Of a stretch of 64,000 nucleotides of DNA, positions 26,727 to 35,829 are shown in pieces. The notes under the pieces are model-generated. The model was given only the letters and a program-made list of their open reading frames with translations. It did not search any database and was not told the origin of the DNA. Source of the stretch: Acetobacter aceti NBRC 14818. GTDB taxonomy: Bacteria; Pseudomonadota; Alphaproteobacteria; Acetobacterales; Acetobacteraceae. Where the stretch lies: the NCBI RefSeq assembly GCF_000193495.2, contig NZ_AP023410.1, forward strand, positions 1,736,001 to 1,800,000, given 5' to 3'. Position numbers and translations under genes: made by a program. Every line of letters begins with the position of its first letter. Position 1 is the stretch's first letter.

Positions 26727-27719
26727 TTATTTAGAACAAGCTCCAAAAAAAACACCAAAAACTAAATCCTTAATCACCCCAAGCCTTAGTTTTTTTTGAT
26801 TTTTATAATAATTAACATAATTACAAAATCTTTTCCTTATATCTTTTGGTGTGTACATATTTGTCTTTTGTAATATAATTCTATATTTTTCAAAGTAAAT
26901 TTTTGATACCACCATACTATCAATTGAAAATTCAAATCTTTCTTTCTTACTTAATAACCGGAACAAACATGAGAGTTTTTCATAAAAATCTCTTCGCTCT
27001 TCAAGTTTTTCTATAGATAGAGAAAACCTCATATGAAGTTTATCAAAAACGGTTCTAGATTTTGTCTGAGAAACATTCCCGCCATATTGACGATACAAAA
27101 TCAAAGGCTTGTTGATTTTTGAAACGCGGCCAAAAGCAGATGCCAATATATAAATCCATGTGTCATGAGATAATGGGCGTTCTTCTTCCGGTTGTTTGGG
27201 TCGAATATTAAATGAAATCTCTTTCACAAGATTGGATTTGAATAACATAGAATTACCCCATCCACCTCGATAGGGAAAATATGTCATTTTCTCTGCAATT
27301 TCGTCCTTTACTATACCTTGTGTCCAAAGTCCATTTTTATTTAAATTACAATCCACAATCTCTAAAGTATGTATAGATAATATACTATCATCAACCATCA
27401 TTCTTTCATAAGCAGTCTTTAGCTTTTCTGGCATCCATACATCATCTTGGTCACAAAAAGCGATCAGGTCTTCCTGACATTGAGACGCACAGAATAGAAA
27501 ATTATCCGCAAATCCAAGATTACCTTGTTTTTCTAAAATCCTTACAGGGAAAGGCGCGCTTTGCGCAAATTCGCGAAGGATCTGGAGCGTATCATCCGTT
27601 GACCCATCATCACTTACAACCAATTCAGATGGCAACAGAGTCTGTTGCGCCAAGCTATCAAGTTGCTCACGGAGATACCGACTCCCATTATATGTAGCTA
27701 GTGCAACGGAGATTTTCAT
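26727..27719 (-). CDS. GT2 family glycosyltransferase (rhamnosyltransferase-like)
   Basis: A 330-residue GT-A enzyme. The N-terminus ISVALATYNGSRYLREQLDS, then LVVSDDGSTDDT, is the GT2 nucleotide-binding core; the metal-binding DXD is in IAFCDQDDVWMPEKL near residue 90. The C-terminal 130 residues are AT-rich, Lys/Phe-rich and unassigned. The pattern resembles rhamnosyl- or similar transferases of O-antigen or exopolysaccharide loci. The flippase gene lies 20 bases upstream on the same strand, so they form an operon. Low GC suggests acquisition. Confidence 0.87.
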   Translation of the reverse strand: MKISVALATYNGSRYLREQLDSLAQQTLLPSELVVSDDGSTDDTLQILREFAQSAPFPVRILEKQGNLGFADNFLFCASQCQEDLIAFCDQDDVWMPEKLKTAYERMMVDDSILSIHTLEIVDCNLNKNGLWTQGIVKDEIAEKMTYFPYRGGWGNSMLFKSNLVKEISFNIRPKQPEEERPLSHDTWIYILASAFGRVSKINKPLILYRQYGGNVSQTKSRTVFDKLHMRFSLSIEKLEERRDFYEKLSCLFRLLSKKERFEFSIDSMVVSKIYFEKYRIILQKTNMYTPKDIRKRFCNYVNYYKNQKKLRLGVIKDLVFGVFFGACSK

Positions 27720-27739
27720 ATTTCTAGTTATTCCAGCTA

Positions 27740-29185
27740 TTATAAACCAAATTTTCTACGCAATATTCCCTTGAAGACAGGATCCAGCAGCAAGGCCGCG
27801 AGAAGAAAAGTCAAGAATGCCACGAAAGAAGTTCCTATAGCTATCAGGGGTGCCATAGGCACAAACAAAGCCAACAGAAGAGATCCACTCATCATCACGA
27901 TCACAGGAATCAGATGAAACATTTTACGAGTAACACAGTGACTAAGACTGAGAAGAACAAAAGCATTTATCGTGACACGTAACGTCCATGCCACAGCTGC
28001 ACCCGGCAGTCCAAAAAAATGAATAAAAACCCAGAGCACAAATAAAAATGGTAGTATTTCAATCATACCCACAACAGCGGTAACATGCGGACGTCCCTGA
28101 GCCTGCAGGAAATTGTAGGGAATAAATGCCACACCGTTCGTCCATGCTCCAAACAACAGGATCTCAGCAACGGCTCCGGATTCAACGGCGAATTTTTCTC
28201 CAATCCAGAAATGGAGAAAAGTGGAGGAGAACAGGATAGCCGGTCCGCAGACAACAGCGAAGCCATAAGCCAAAGTGCCAACCGACTTCTGTGTCGTATC
28301 AACAGCTTCCTCATGAGTGGCTCGGGAAAGACGAGGAAAGAGAGTGCGGGCAAGAGCGGTCGCAGCCACTTGAGAGCGAATCGCGAGCGTCATGGGAACT
28401 GAGTATTTCGCCACAGCCGCAGCATTGAGCATTGCACCGATAACGATCTGATTAAGAGAGTCCAAGATGGGGTTTAGAAAAGCGGAAATGCTGACCCATG
28501 ATCCATAGCCAAAAAGCTTTCTCAGCCACTCAGTGCTAAAATCCTGAATCCGTAAACCCTTCTCTTTCTGAGCAACCAGAACAAAGCCACTCACAATAAA
28601 AACGACCCTTGAAAGAAGAATAGCAGGAATAACTATGGTCAAAGCGGGGGTAATCAACCATGCGCAAACAAGAGGAAGTATCTGGCTGATGATATTACCG
28701 ACTGTCCCCAACGCGTTAGCCGCGAGAAAGCGTTCACGCGACTCAAGCGCTCCGATTAATACACCTCCAAGCATCCCGAAAGGCAGCATTGCAGCCATCC
28801 ATGGGTAAGCCTGCTGCGTTTCATGGATTAAATCAGGCTCAATTTTAACAACATGGAGAAGAATAAACCCACCAAGAAAATACATAACAAGACCACCGAC
28901 AGTACCCATAATCATATTAGAGTAAAGTGTAGTCATGAACACTTTTGATCTATTTCGAGAATCATCTTCAGGCAGGCGCGCCATTGCATTTGCAGAAGCA
29001 CGGGACATACCAAAATCAAGAAAACCGAAATACCCAAGGAGAACCCAGCTTAATGTCACAACACCATAGCGAGATAGACCCAATAACTTGATGTACAACG
29101 GAACCGTTGCCAATGAAATTATTATAGGAACAAGAGACCCCATTGCATTATATATGAAGTTTACTGCACTATTAGACGACTTCAT
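27740..29185 (-). CDS. Polysaccharide flippase, Wzx/MATE-like
   Basis: A 481-residue membrane protein with about 12-14 hydrophobic segments. The N-terminal NFIYNAMGSLVPIIISLATV, then GLSRYGVVTL and GFLDFGMSRAS, is the Polysacc_synt pattern of O-antigen and exopolysaccharide flippases that move lipid-linked repeat units across the inner membrane. The ATG at 29185 starts the conserved part; an upstream start at 29230 is possible but adds an unlike, AT-rich leader. It heads the operon with the GT2 gene. Confidence 0.88.
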   Translation of the reverse strand: MKSSNSAVNFIYNAMGSLVPIIISLATVPLYIKLLGLSRYGVVTLSWVLLGYFGFLDFGMSRASANAMARLPEDDSRNRSKVFMTTLYSNMIMGTVGGLVMYFLGGFILLHVVKIEPDLIHETQQAYPWMAAMLPFGMLGGVLIGALESRERFLAANALGTVGNIISQILPLVCAWLITPALTIVIPAILLSRVVFIVSGFVLVAQKEKGLRIQDFSTEWLRKLFGYGSWVSISAFLNPILDSLNQIVIGAMLNAAAVAKYSVPMTLAIRSQVAATALARTLFPRLSRATHEEAVDTTQKSVGTLAYGFAVVCGPAILFSSTFLHFWIGEKFAVESGAVAEILLFGAWTNGVAFIPYNFLQAQGRPHVTAVVGMIEILPFLFVLWVFIHFFGLPGAAVAWTLRVTINAFVLLSLSHCVTRKMFHLIPVIVMMSGSLLLALFVPMAPLIAIGTSFVAFLTFLLAALLLDPVFKGILRRKFGL

Positions 29186-29873
29186 CAAATGCACCCATTT
29201 TAATATTATAAAAAAATGTTGGTAAATCACTCTCTTTTTACGATTGTCTATTCAGCATAATGACAACCGCACTGACAAAGATTGGAACCGTTTCCTCTTC
29301 CCCCTCACGACCATACGGCTGAGTGATGCAAAATCAATGCATATAGCCATTTTGTTACATAAAAACAATGCATTGCTAATGCGTTGTTATGTCATATCAA
29401 GAAAATTGGCTCTTTCCTTATCCCGATACTCCTATGGGTTCGAACACTATCGAAGAACGAGTCGCAAGTCACCTTATTCAACCAACTAAATGCATGAGTA
29501 GCTCCATAGCATCCAAAGGACCAATTACGCGAGAACGAAGCAACTGATCTCTCTTGACATTTTATCTGCGCCAGTCTTCTACGACATGCCTGAGCTCAGG
29601 ACTCATTCCTTGAGCCAGTGTGAGGAACATCTAGGAATGGACAAACTGGGACACCGGGATTTCGTGGGACGAGAGGGGATATAGTGGGACAGAAAACAGC
29701 AGGAACCCGCAGTTTCTCACGAAGGAAAAGTTATCCACGGCGTCTCGTCATCAGTTGCCGAACTGGGACGCGATCAGGTCGGAAATGAATGATTGAGACG
29801 CTAGGTCTGGAAAATAAAAAAATCCCGCGTCTGCTTAAGAATAGGTATCTTAGAAGCCTATTAAGAAATGTCT
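29186..29873. other. Gene-poor stretch with origin-like motifs
   Basis: Nearly 690 bases hold no convincing gene. It contains a 12-bp perfect palindrome CCTGAGCTCAGG (29589-29600), three TGGGAC motifs spaced 18 and 20 bases (29647, 29665, 29685) with a fourth at 29764, and TTATCCACG (29731-29739), one mismatch from the DnaA box. The combination resembles an iteron-type plasmid origin, but no replication initiator gene is present. Confidence 0.45.
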
Positions 29874-30467
29874 TTAATCCTGATCGGCTTCTGTTTCGTC
29901 TTTTCCTGATTCCGGGTTGTACTCCATCTCAGGCACCGCGACACGTTTAACGTGTGCGTCCTTTATCAGCGTTCGAATGGCATTGAGACGAGCCGCGGCA
30001 GCCTCCAGGTCCATAGGGCGCAGATCCGAGCATTTTATGACCATGGAAGACTGATCGGCCGCCGTTACATATGGCGAACCGCTGGCGGAAATCACTTTTG
30101 CCCACGCGCATGCCTGGATCGGATTTGTGACGACAGGACCGCCATATCCGTCGGTAAGAGAAAAGCTGAATGCGACGTCCTGCTGCGCACGATAATCCCC
30201 GGCAAGCGCATTCACATACTGACGAACAAACTTGTCCTGCTCAGACATGCAGGAAGACAAGCTTCGCCAGGCAGAGCATCGTCCAAGATAAGACATCGCC
30301 TGAGAAACGTATTTTTGTGAACTTCCTGCGGAAACAGATGGTCTTTTATAAATTTCAGATGCTCTACAGTCAGAGAAACCGAAGACAAAAGATAATAAAG
30401 ATAGAGAAAATACAAAAAATGTTGCTCTCTTAATATCATGACATTGCCTGTATTCTGTAGGCGACAC
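29874..30467 (-). CDS. Secreted protein of unknown function
   Basis: Up to 197 residues. A hydrophobic signal-like segment (FFVFSLSLLSFVFGF) precedes a mature domain with several cysteines (LGRCSAW, SSCMSE, IQACAW, VIKCSD) that could form disulfides. YVNALAGDYRAQQDVAFSF, then NPIQACAWAKVI, is reminiscent of Sel1-like proteins but not enough to assign. The start is a GTG without ribosome site and overlaps the divergent gene by 30 bases, so one of the two starts is wrong. GC is lower than in the core genes. Confidence 0.5.
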   Translation of the reverse strand: MSPTEYRQCHDIKRATFFVFSLSLLSFVFGFSDCRASEIYKRPSVSAGSSQKYVSQAMSYLGRCSAWRSLSSCMSEQDKFVRQYVNALAGDYRAQQDVAFSFSLTDGYGGPVVTNPIQACAWAKVISASGSPYVTAADQSSMVIKCSDLRPMDLEAAAARLNAIRTLIKDAHVKRVAVPEMEYNPESGKDETEADQD

Positions 30468-31040
30468 GGCCTATTACTGCGATGCTATCGTTCTCGTCGC
30501 GGTTTTCTGAAGCGCGCTGGCACTGCTGCAGCCGCTATCGGGGGTGTTGCTGTTCTGGGTGGCTGTTCGGTTCAGACGACGGGCGGTGTGACGACAATCA
30601 GTCTAAAGGTTGATGAGGCTGTCGGGGATATCAAGATCGCTGAAAGTGTGGCGCAAACCGTTCTGTCGTTCACAGCTGTTCCCACCCCTGTCACGACGGT
30701 TGTTTCGAAAGCGGTAGCGCTTATCAATGGCGGATTGGATGCTTTTCAGCAATATGCCGGATCGACGGCGACACTGACATTCGACAGCACGAGCGTGCCT
30801 GCAGCGCTGACATCGGTTGTTGCCGATATCCGCACAGCAGCGAGTGACATTTCAGGGGCAGCAACTGGCATTGAAGCAACCTTGGCAGCCAAGGTTTCGA
30901 CGGTTTCTGCGGATGTGGCTGCTGTCGCATCCGTGATTGAGTCGATGTTCAGCGCCGTGACCAGCGCTCGCTTCGGCCTGTCTGAGGTTGAGTGGCGCAA
31001 GCAGCGGATTGCAGCTATCCGACTGCGACACGGCGTGTGA
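30438..31040 (+). CDS. Tat-exported lipoprotein-like protein
   Basis: A 200-residue protein. SRRGFLKRAG is a perfect twin-arginine motif, followed by a hydrophobic stretch and the lipobox VLGGC at about residue 43, so it should be exported folded and lipidated. The mature part is almost free of aromatic residues and rich in Val, Ala, Ser and Thr, with heptad-like spacing (VVADIRTAASDISGAATGIE), suggesting long helices. No family is recognised. It is followed by a peptidase-like fragment and a mini membrane protein on the same strand. The start is uncertain because it overlaps the divergent gene. Confidence 0.6.
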   Translation: MTLPVFCRRHGLLLRCYRSRRGFLKRAGTAAAAIGGVAVLGGCSVQTTGGVTTISLKVDEAVGDIKIAESVAQTVLSFTAVPTPVTTVVSKAVALINGGLDAFQQYAGSTATLTFDSTSVPAALTSVVADIRTAASDISGAATGIEATLAAKVSTVSADVAAVASVIESMFSAVTSARFGLSEVEWRKQRIAAIRLRHGV

Positions 31041-31143
31041 TGAGCACGCCCCTCCTGACAGTTGTGTGGCTGTCCGGTTGAGGGCCAGGCTGCATTGTGG
31101 GGTTCGTGACGGGGGTGGCGTGTATGTCGGGGAAGTGGAGACG

Positions 31144-31653
31144 GTGAGATTGCGGTTAGGCAAAACTCCCGCGCGTCACGATGCTGCCGCTCCCAAAACC
31201 GCGTCGTTGCGCATGATGCGGCGTCGTGCCGCCGAACGTCTCGTTCGGTCGGTTGATCCGTCGCCATTGCTGCTCGCGAATGACCGTTTGGGAAACTGCA
31301 CGGCGGCCGCGTTGGTTAATGGCGCCAGGGCACAGGCAGCCTTGGGTGGTTTTCAGATCGCAGTGACGGATGACAACGCTATTGATTTCTACTCTGCGTC
31401 GACAGGTTATATCCGTGGCGATGAACGCACGGACCTTGGTGGTAATGAGACTGATGTGCTGGCGTATGCGGCGCGTCATGGCTACCGCCTGGACACGCAA
31501 TGCCTCTATCCGGTGTGGGGTGACATCGATCCGGCAGACCTCAACAGTGTGAGGCTGTCTGTCGAGACCTGCGGCACCGCTTATATAGGTGTGCAGTTCT
31601 CTGAATCGGACCTGTGGGTGAATGAGGCCGGGAATCTGGCTGATGTGTGGTAA
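31144..31653 (+). CDS. Truncated papain-like (C1-type) peptidase-like protein
   Basis: About 169 residues from a GTG at 31144 (start uncertain). DRLGNCTAAALVNGARAQ has the Cys-in-helix arrangement of C1-like peptidases, and FYSASTGYIRGDERTDLGG, then ETDVLAYAARHGY, fits small cysteine-peptidase-like proteins I associate with acetic acid bacteria and their phages. The frame stops at NLADVW, before the region where the catalytic His and Asn would be expected, so it is probably a 3'-truncated or frameshifted copy. Nothing in the next 50 bases restores it. Confidence 0.5.
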   Translation: MRLRLGKTPARHDAAAPKTASLRMMRRRAAERLVRSVDPSPLLLANDRLGNCTAAALVNGARAQAALGGFQIAVTDDNAIDFYSASTGYIRGDERTDLGGNETDVLAYAARHGYRLDTQCLYPVWGDIDPADLNSVRLSVETCGTAYIGVQFSESDLWVNEAGNLADVW

Positions 31654-31704
31654 GGATTGGGATCGCCTGTGCTCGGATAATGCGGCCTATCTGAGGAGAG
31701 AGAC

Positions 31705-31812
31705 ATGATCGTCACAGTTGGCATAACGGCAATCCTTACGACTGCGGTGAATGTCCTATTAGTGGCTATTTTTGTGCATGTCCGACGGAACAGGTCGCTG
31801 TTCAGTCAGTGA
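31705..31812 (+). CDS. 35-residue single-span membrane protein
   Basis: A 35-codon frame with an excellent ribosome site (TGAGGAG, seven bases from ATG). It encodes one membrane helix (VGITAILTTAVNVLLVAIFV) followed by a basic tail HVRRNRS, so it is predicted to sit in the inner membrane with its C-terminus in the cytoplasm. It follows the peptidase-like gene on the same strand and may be the last gene of a small cassette. No family is recognised. Confidence 0.5.
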   Translation: MIVTVGITAILTTAVNVLLVAIFVHVRRNRSLFSQ

Positions 31813-32728
31813 TAGGTGATGCTGAGAGAGCACTCTAATCGCTCTTTCAGAGTGCTCTTCGAGCAATCTAATGATGATCGTGTGGGGTTCTAAACCAAGC
31901 GGCACAGTTGTCCAAACCAACGCGCGTAACAGCCAGAAGATGAAGCTTGCTGCGATATGGATTGCTGACATGAAGGTGTGAGCACAGCGGACATATCTGG
32001 TGGCGACGCGCCGCCAGTCTTTGAGCTTTGCGAACATGTTTTCAATCAGGTGACGCTTTTTATAGAGATGCCAGTCGTAAGGTGGCTTTGATTTCCGGTT
32101 CTTCTTCGGCGGAATACAGGCGATGATATTCCGGTCTGCGAGAGACAGCCTGATTTTATTGCTGTCGTATCCCCGATCCCCGATGACTTCTTCTGTCTTA
32201 TCGGGAAGATCGCTCAGAAGAATGTCTGCGCCTTTGAAGTCACTCACCTGGTCCGCTGTCAGATGAAGACGGACCGACCGTCCCAGACCATCACATACAG
32301 CATGAGCTTTGAGTTCAGTCCGTCTTTGGTTCGTCCGATATGGCGGGGAAAAGCCCCTTTTTGAGCAAAGACGATGCCATTCTGTGCGCTTTGAGATGTG
32401 TCTCATCAATCATCAGACGCTTCGAACGGCCAGTCTGCTCTGTCAGGTCGACAAAGATCCTGTCAAAAACACCCAGGCGGCTCCAGCGGATAAACCGGTT
32501 GTATAAAGTCTTGTGCGGACCATACGCTTTCGGGGCATCTTTCCGCTGAAGACCGTTGCGGATCACATACACGATCCCGCTCAGGACACGACGGTCATCC
32601 ACACGCGGTACATCATGTGCCAATGGGAAATACGGCCTGATCCTCTCCATCTGACGTTCAGACAGCAAAAATATCTCACTCACAGACCATTCTTCTCTAA
32701 TACCCGTAAACCAAGGAACAATGTTCAA
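31759..32728 (-). pseudogene. IS5-family transposase, frameshifted
   Basis: The N-terminal frame (IRPYFPLAHDVPRVDDRRVL, then DETHLKAHRMASSLLKKGLF) and the C-terminal frame (VIGDRGYDSNKIRLSL, then HLIENMFAKLKDWRRVATRY) hold the DDE residues of an IS5/IS427-type transposase. Between them the expected PRHIGRTKDGLNSKL block is in the third frame, so two single-base losses, near 32335 and 32308, are needed to explain the layout rather than one programmed shift. The C-terminus also runs into unrelated sequence. It is almost certainly dead. Confidence 0.75.
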
Positions 32729-32764
32729 TTCAAGAAATCAACAGGTCCTTAACCTAACCTGCCC
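31813..32764 (-). mobile_element. IS5-family element, left end not found
   Basis: The right end carries an IS-like terminus (on the minus strand GGGCAGGTTAGGTTAAGGAC, ending at 32764). No matching inverted repeat is present on the left, where the transposase frame runs past its normal end, so the left end is probably deleted; the true boundary lies somewhere between 31813 and about 31925. Confidence 0.55.
31827..31858. other. Hairpin between the mini-gene and the IS5 remnant
   Basis: Ten-base arms AGAGCACTCT and AGAGTGCTCT with a 12-base loop. No T run follows on either strand. It may end the small plus-strand cassette or mark the edge of the insertion. Confidence 0.35.
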
Positions 32765-32843
32765 TACTTAAAGCAATAAAATATTTACCAAATCGTTTCA
32801 CAATACAAGAAACCTCTTACAGCATTGAAATATATCCTTTTTC

Positions 32844-33458
32844 ATGACGCCTTCCACATCCCTCATTGAACGGAGCGAAAAGCTCCTGCTTCTTGGCGTT
32901 GGCTGTTACTTCCTCTTTGCAAATTTCACACCCGTCTTTGTAACGCATAGCTTTGTGGCATGCCTCTATCTGGCGGAAGCTCTGCTCGACATGACCTTTA
33001 CGGTCACACGGCAACGCGGCCCTCTCAGCCACAACTGGCGTGACTGGCTTGTTGCTGTGCTGGGAACATATGCTGGCCTGTTAGTCGTTGCCACGCCGCA
33101 TGTTTCGCCTCTTCTCCCCAGTCTGCTGTGCGGCAGTCTGGCCCTGCTCGGCATCCTGCTCAGTCTTTCCGCCAAACTGTCCCTGCGCAGAAGCTTCGGG
33201 ATCATCGCGGCATCGCGCCAGCTGAAAACAGGCGGGCCTTACAGGGTTATCCGGCATCCCATGTATGCCGGTTACCTTCTGATGCAGGTGGCTTTTCTGC
33301 TGCAATATCCAACAGCCCATAACGCCGTGGTTCTTCTCTTCACCTGGTGGATGCAGATCATGAGGATCAACGCCGAGGAAAAGATGCTTGCACCCCGCAG
33401 TGAATGGGTCGGCTGGTCGAAAGAGGTCAGGTGGAAGCTCATCCCCTTTATTTTTTGA
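32844..33458 (+). CDS. Isoprenylcysteine methyltransferase-like (ICMT/PEMT) membrane protein
   Basis: A 204-residue protein with about five membrane helices. The C-terminal catalytic signature TGGPYRVIRHPMYAGYLL, followed by RINAEEKML, is that of the ICMT/phospholipid methyltransferase superfamily, which uses S-adenosylmethionine at the membrane face. Bacterial members act on lipids or small isoprenoids; the substrate here is unknown. It is the first normal-GC gene after the accessory region and is followed by a repeat copy and the leuC promoter. Confidence 0.82.
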   Translation: MTPSTSLIERSEKLLLLGVGCYFLFANFTPVFVTHSFVACLYLAEALLDMTFTVTRQRGPLSHNWRDWLVAVLGTYAGLLVVATPHVSPLLPSLLCGSLALLGILLSLSAKLSLRRSFGIIAASRQLKTGGPYRVIRHPMYAGYLLMQVAFLLQYPTAHNAVVLLFTWWMQIMRINAEEKMLAPRSEWVGWSKEVRWKLIPFIF

Positions 33459-33477
33459 TGACGCAGATGACTGCCCT

Positions 33478-33552
33478 CATTTCGGAGCTTTGCCCCGAAC
33501 CCCACAAAGGAACACAGCCTCTTTGATCCCGGTTTGTTAAATTAAAGGGCAC
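33478..33552. repeat. Dispersed intergenic repeat, degenerate copy
   Basis: Contains GAGCTTTGCCCCGAACCCC, then CACAAAGGAACACAGCCTCTTTG, matching the order and spacing of the copy at 19243-19284 with a few changes that weaken the hairpins. Located between the methyltransferase stop and the leuC promoter. Confidence 0.6.
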
Positions 33553-33614
33553 AGAGGATACAGTTCTCCTTGATCTTCCGCCCTTCGCACCTCACGTTCC
33601 GTGAAAGATCGGAA

Positions 33615-33643
33615 TTGGGATGCCGCTGCTTGCGTGCTACAAT
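33615..33643 (+). promoter_or_regulatory. Candidate sigma-70 promoter of leuCD
   Basis: TTGGGA (33615-33620), a 17-base spacer and TACAAT (33638-33643), lying about 120 bases before the leuC ATG. The -10 box matches five of six and the -35 box four of six consensus bases. No leucine-rich leader peptide was found in the leader. Confidence 0.5.
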
Positions 33644-33764
33644 ATAAGAGAGCTTTCACTGCTTCATCGCCCTGCGCGCATCATCATTGCGCAGGACCGA
33701 ACTTGACGGTTCGCATGGGCGGGAGGCAAAGGTCTGCTTCATTTCGGGATAATCAGGATTGGCC

Positions 33765-35171
33765 ATGTCACCGCGTACTCTGTTCGACAAAATCTGGGAC
33801 AACCACGTTGTCGATACCCTCGAGGACGGGACCGCCATCCTGTATATCGACCGCCACCTCGTCCATGAGGTGACCAGCCCGCAGGCGTTCGAAGGGCTGC
33901 GTCTGGCTGGACGCAAGCTGCGTCACCCGGAAAACACGATCGCCGTCGTGGACCACAACGTGCCGACCTCCGATCGCACCCAGCCGATCGAGGAACCAGA
34001 AAGCCGCAACCAGATCGAGACGCTGGAGCGCAACGTCAAGGAATTCGGCGTTCCGTATTTCCCGCTGCTGTCGGCCAATCAGGGTATCGTGCATGTGGTC
34101 GGCCCCGAGCAGGGCATCTCTCTGCCGGGCATGACCATCGTCTGCGGTGACTCCCACACCTCCACGCATGGCGCGATGGGCGCTCTGGCGTTCGGTATTG
34201 GCACGTCCGAGGTCGAGCATGTGATGGCGACGCAGACGATCCTGCAGAAGCCCGCCAAGAACATGAAAATCGCCGTCGAGGGTGAGCTTGCTCCTGGTGT
34301 GACGGCGAAGGACGTGGTGCTGGCCATCATCGGCAAGATCGGCACCGCTGGCGGCACGGGTCATGTCATCGAGTTCTGCGGTTCCGCCATTCGCGGGCTG
34401 GACATGGCGGGCCGCATGACGGTCTGCAATATGGCGATCGAAGCCGGTGCCCGCGCCGGTCTGATCGCACCGGATGAGACCACATTCGAGTATGTGAAGG
34501 GGCGTCGCTTCGCCCCGAAGGGTGAAGGCTACGATCAGGCCGTCGCCTACTGGAAGACGCTCGCCTCCGATGAAGGCGCGGTCTACGACACGGAAATCAC
34601 GCTGCGGGCCGAAGAGATCGAGCCATGCCTGACATGGGGCACAAGCCCTGAGAATGTGCTGCCGATCAATGGCACAGTGCCCGATCCGGCTGATGAACCC
34701 GATGAAGCAAAGCGGGCGCAGATGGTCCGCATGCTGGACTATATGGACCTGAAGGCCGGGCAGAAGATTGCCGGAACGCCCGTCGATGTGGTGTTCATCG
34801 GTTCCTGTACCAACAGCCGTATCGAGGATCTCCGGGCTGCGGCCTCCATCGCGGCGGGCCGCAAGGTGGCCGATGGCGTCCGTGCCATGATCGTGCCGGG
34901 CTCGGGTCTGGTGAAGGCGCAGGCCGAGGAAGAAGGTCTGGACCGCGTATTCCTCGACGCCGGTTTCGAATGGCGCGAGGCTGGCTGCTCCATGTGCCTT
35001 GGCATGAACCCGGACAAGCTGACGCCGGGCCAGCGTTGCGCCTCGACCTCAAACCGCAACTTCGAGGGTCGTCAGGGACCGGGTGGTCGCACGCATCTGC
35101 TGTCTCCCGCGATGGCGGCAGCGGCGGCGGTGACCGGCGTGCTGACCGACGCTCGCGAGCTTACGAACTGA
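33765..35171 (+). CDS. leuC: 3-isopropylmalate dehydratase large subunit
   Basis: A 468-residue aconitase-superfamily subunit that, with LeuD, isomerises 2- to 3-isopropylmalate in leucine synthesis. The 4Fe-4S cysteines are visible in [14 protein letters not shown] and in [30 protein letters not shown] and the C-terminal [17 protein letters not shown] are diagnostic. The ATG at 33765 is preceded by AGGA; two extra upstream codons from a TTG are unlikely. leuD follows after 25 bases. Confidence 0.97.
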   Translation: MSPRTLFDKIWDNHVVDTLEDGTAILYIDRHLVHEVTSPQAFEGLRLAGRKLRHPENTIAVVDHNVPTSDRTQPIEEPESRNQIETLERNVKEFGVPYFPLLSANQGIVHVVGPEQGISLPGMTIVCGDSHTSTHGAMGALAFGIGTSEVEHVMATQTILQKPAKNMKIAVEGELAPGVTAKDVVLAIIGKIGTAGGTGHVIEFCGSAIRGLDMAGRMTVCNMAIEAGARAGLIAPDETTFEYVKGRRFAPKGEGYDQAVAYWKTLASDEGAVYDTEITLRAEEIEPCLTWGTSPENVLPINGTVPDPADEPDEAKRAQMVRMLDYMDLKAGQKIAGTPVDVVFIGSCTNSRIEDLRAAASIAAGRKVADGVRAMIVPGSGLVKAQAEEEGLDRVFLDAGFEWREAGCSMCLGMNPDKLTPGQRCASTSNRNFEGRQGPGGRTHLLSPAMAAAAAVTGVLTDARELTN

Positions 35172-35196
35172 TTTCGGCAGGGAAGGACGAAGACCG

Positions 35197-35817
35197 ATGG
35201 AGAAATTCACCACTCTGACGGCCATCGCGGCACCTCTGCCCGAGGCCAATATCGACACGGACAAGATCATTCCGGCCCGCTTCCTCAAGACGACGAAGCG
35301 TACCGGCCTTGGCGTGCATGCGTTCGACGGCATGCGTTATCGTCCGGACGGTTCGGAAAATCCGGATTTCGTGTTGAACAAGGAGCCTTACCGCAAGGCG
35401 GAGATTCTTGTGACGCACGAGAATTTCGGCTGCGGCTCCTCGCGTGAGCATGCCCCTTGGGCGCTGCTCGATTTCGGCATCCGCTGCGTGATCGCACCGT
35501 CTTTTGCCGACATCTTCTTCAATAACAGCTTCAAGAACGGCATCCTGCCGATCCGTCTGCCGCGTGAAGTCTGTGATGAACTGATGAGCGACGCCTCGCA
35601 GGGCTCGAACAGCCGGATCACGGTCGATCTGGCGCGTCAGGTCGTCATTCGTCCGGACGGACAGGAAATCAGTTTCGAGATCGATCCGCTGCGCAAGCAT
35701 CTGCTACTTGAAGGGCTGGATGATATTGGCCAGACGCTGAAGCGCGAAAACGCCATCGAGGCGTTCGAGACGAAGCGGAAGCAGGACGAGCCCTGGTTCC
35801 CGAAGATTGCCGTCTGA
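35197..35817 (+). CDS. leuD: 3-isopropylmalate dehydratase small subunit
   Basis: A 206-residue swivelling-domain subunit. [15 protein letters not shown] and [19 protein letters not shown] are the LeuD signatures, with the substrate-discriminating loop in the latter. The C-terminal WFPKIAV is in the usual position. Start supported by GGAAGGA about ten bases upstream. It closes the leuCD operon, which ends in a strong hairpin. Confidence 0.97.
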   Translation: MEKFTTLTAIAAPLPEANIDTDKIIPARFLKTTKRTGLGVHAFDGMRYRPDGSENPDFVLNKEPYRKAEILVTHENFGCGSSREHAPWALLDFGIRCVIAPSFADIFFNNSFKNGILPIRLPREVCDELMSDASQGSNSRITVDLARQVVIRPDGQEISFEIDPLRKHLLLEGLDDIGQTLKRENAIEAFETKRKQDEPWFPKIAV

Positions 35818-35829
35818 CTGAATAAAAGA

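Noticed and set aside
29244-29489. 81-codon plus-strand frame in the origin-like stretch
   Set aside because: No ribosome site and no recognisable protein pattern; the composition looks non-coding.
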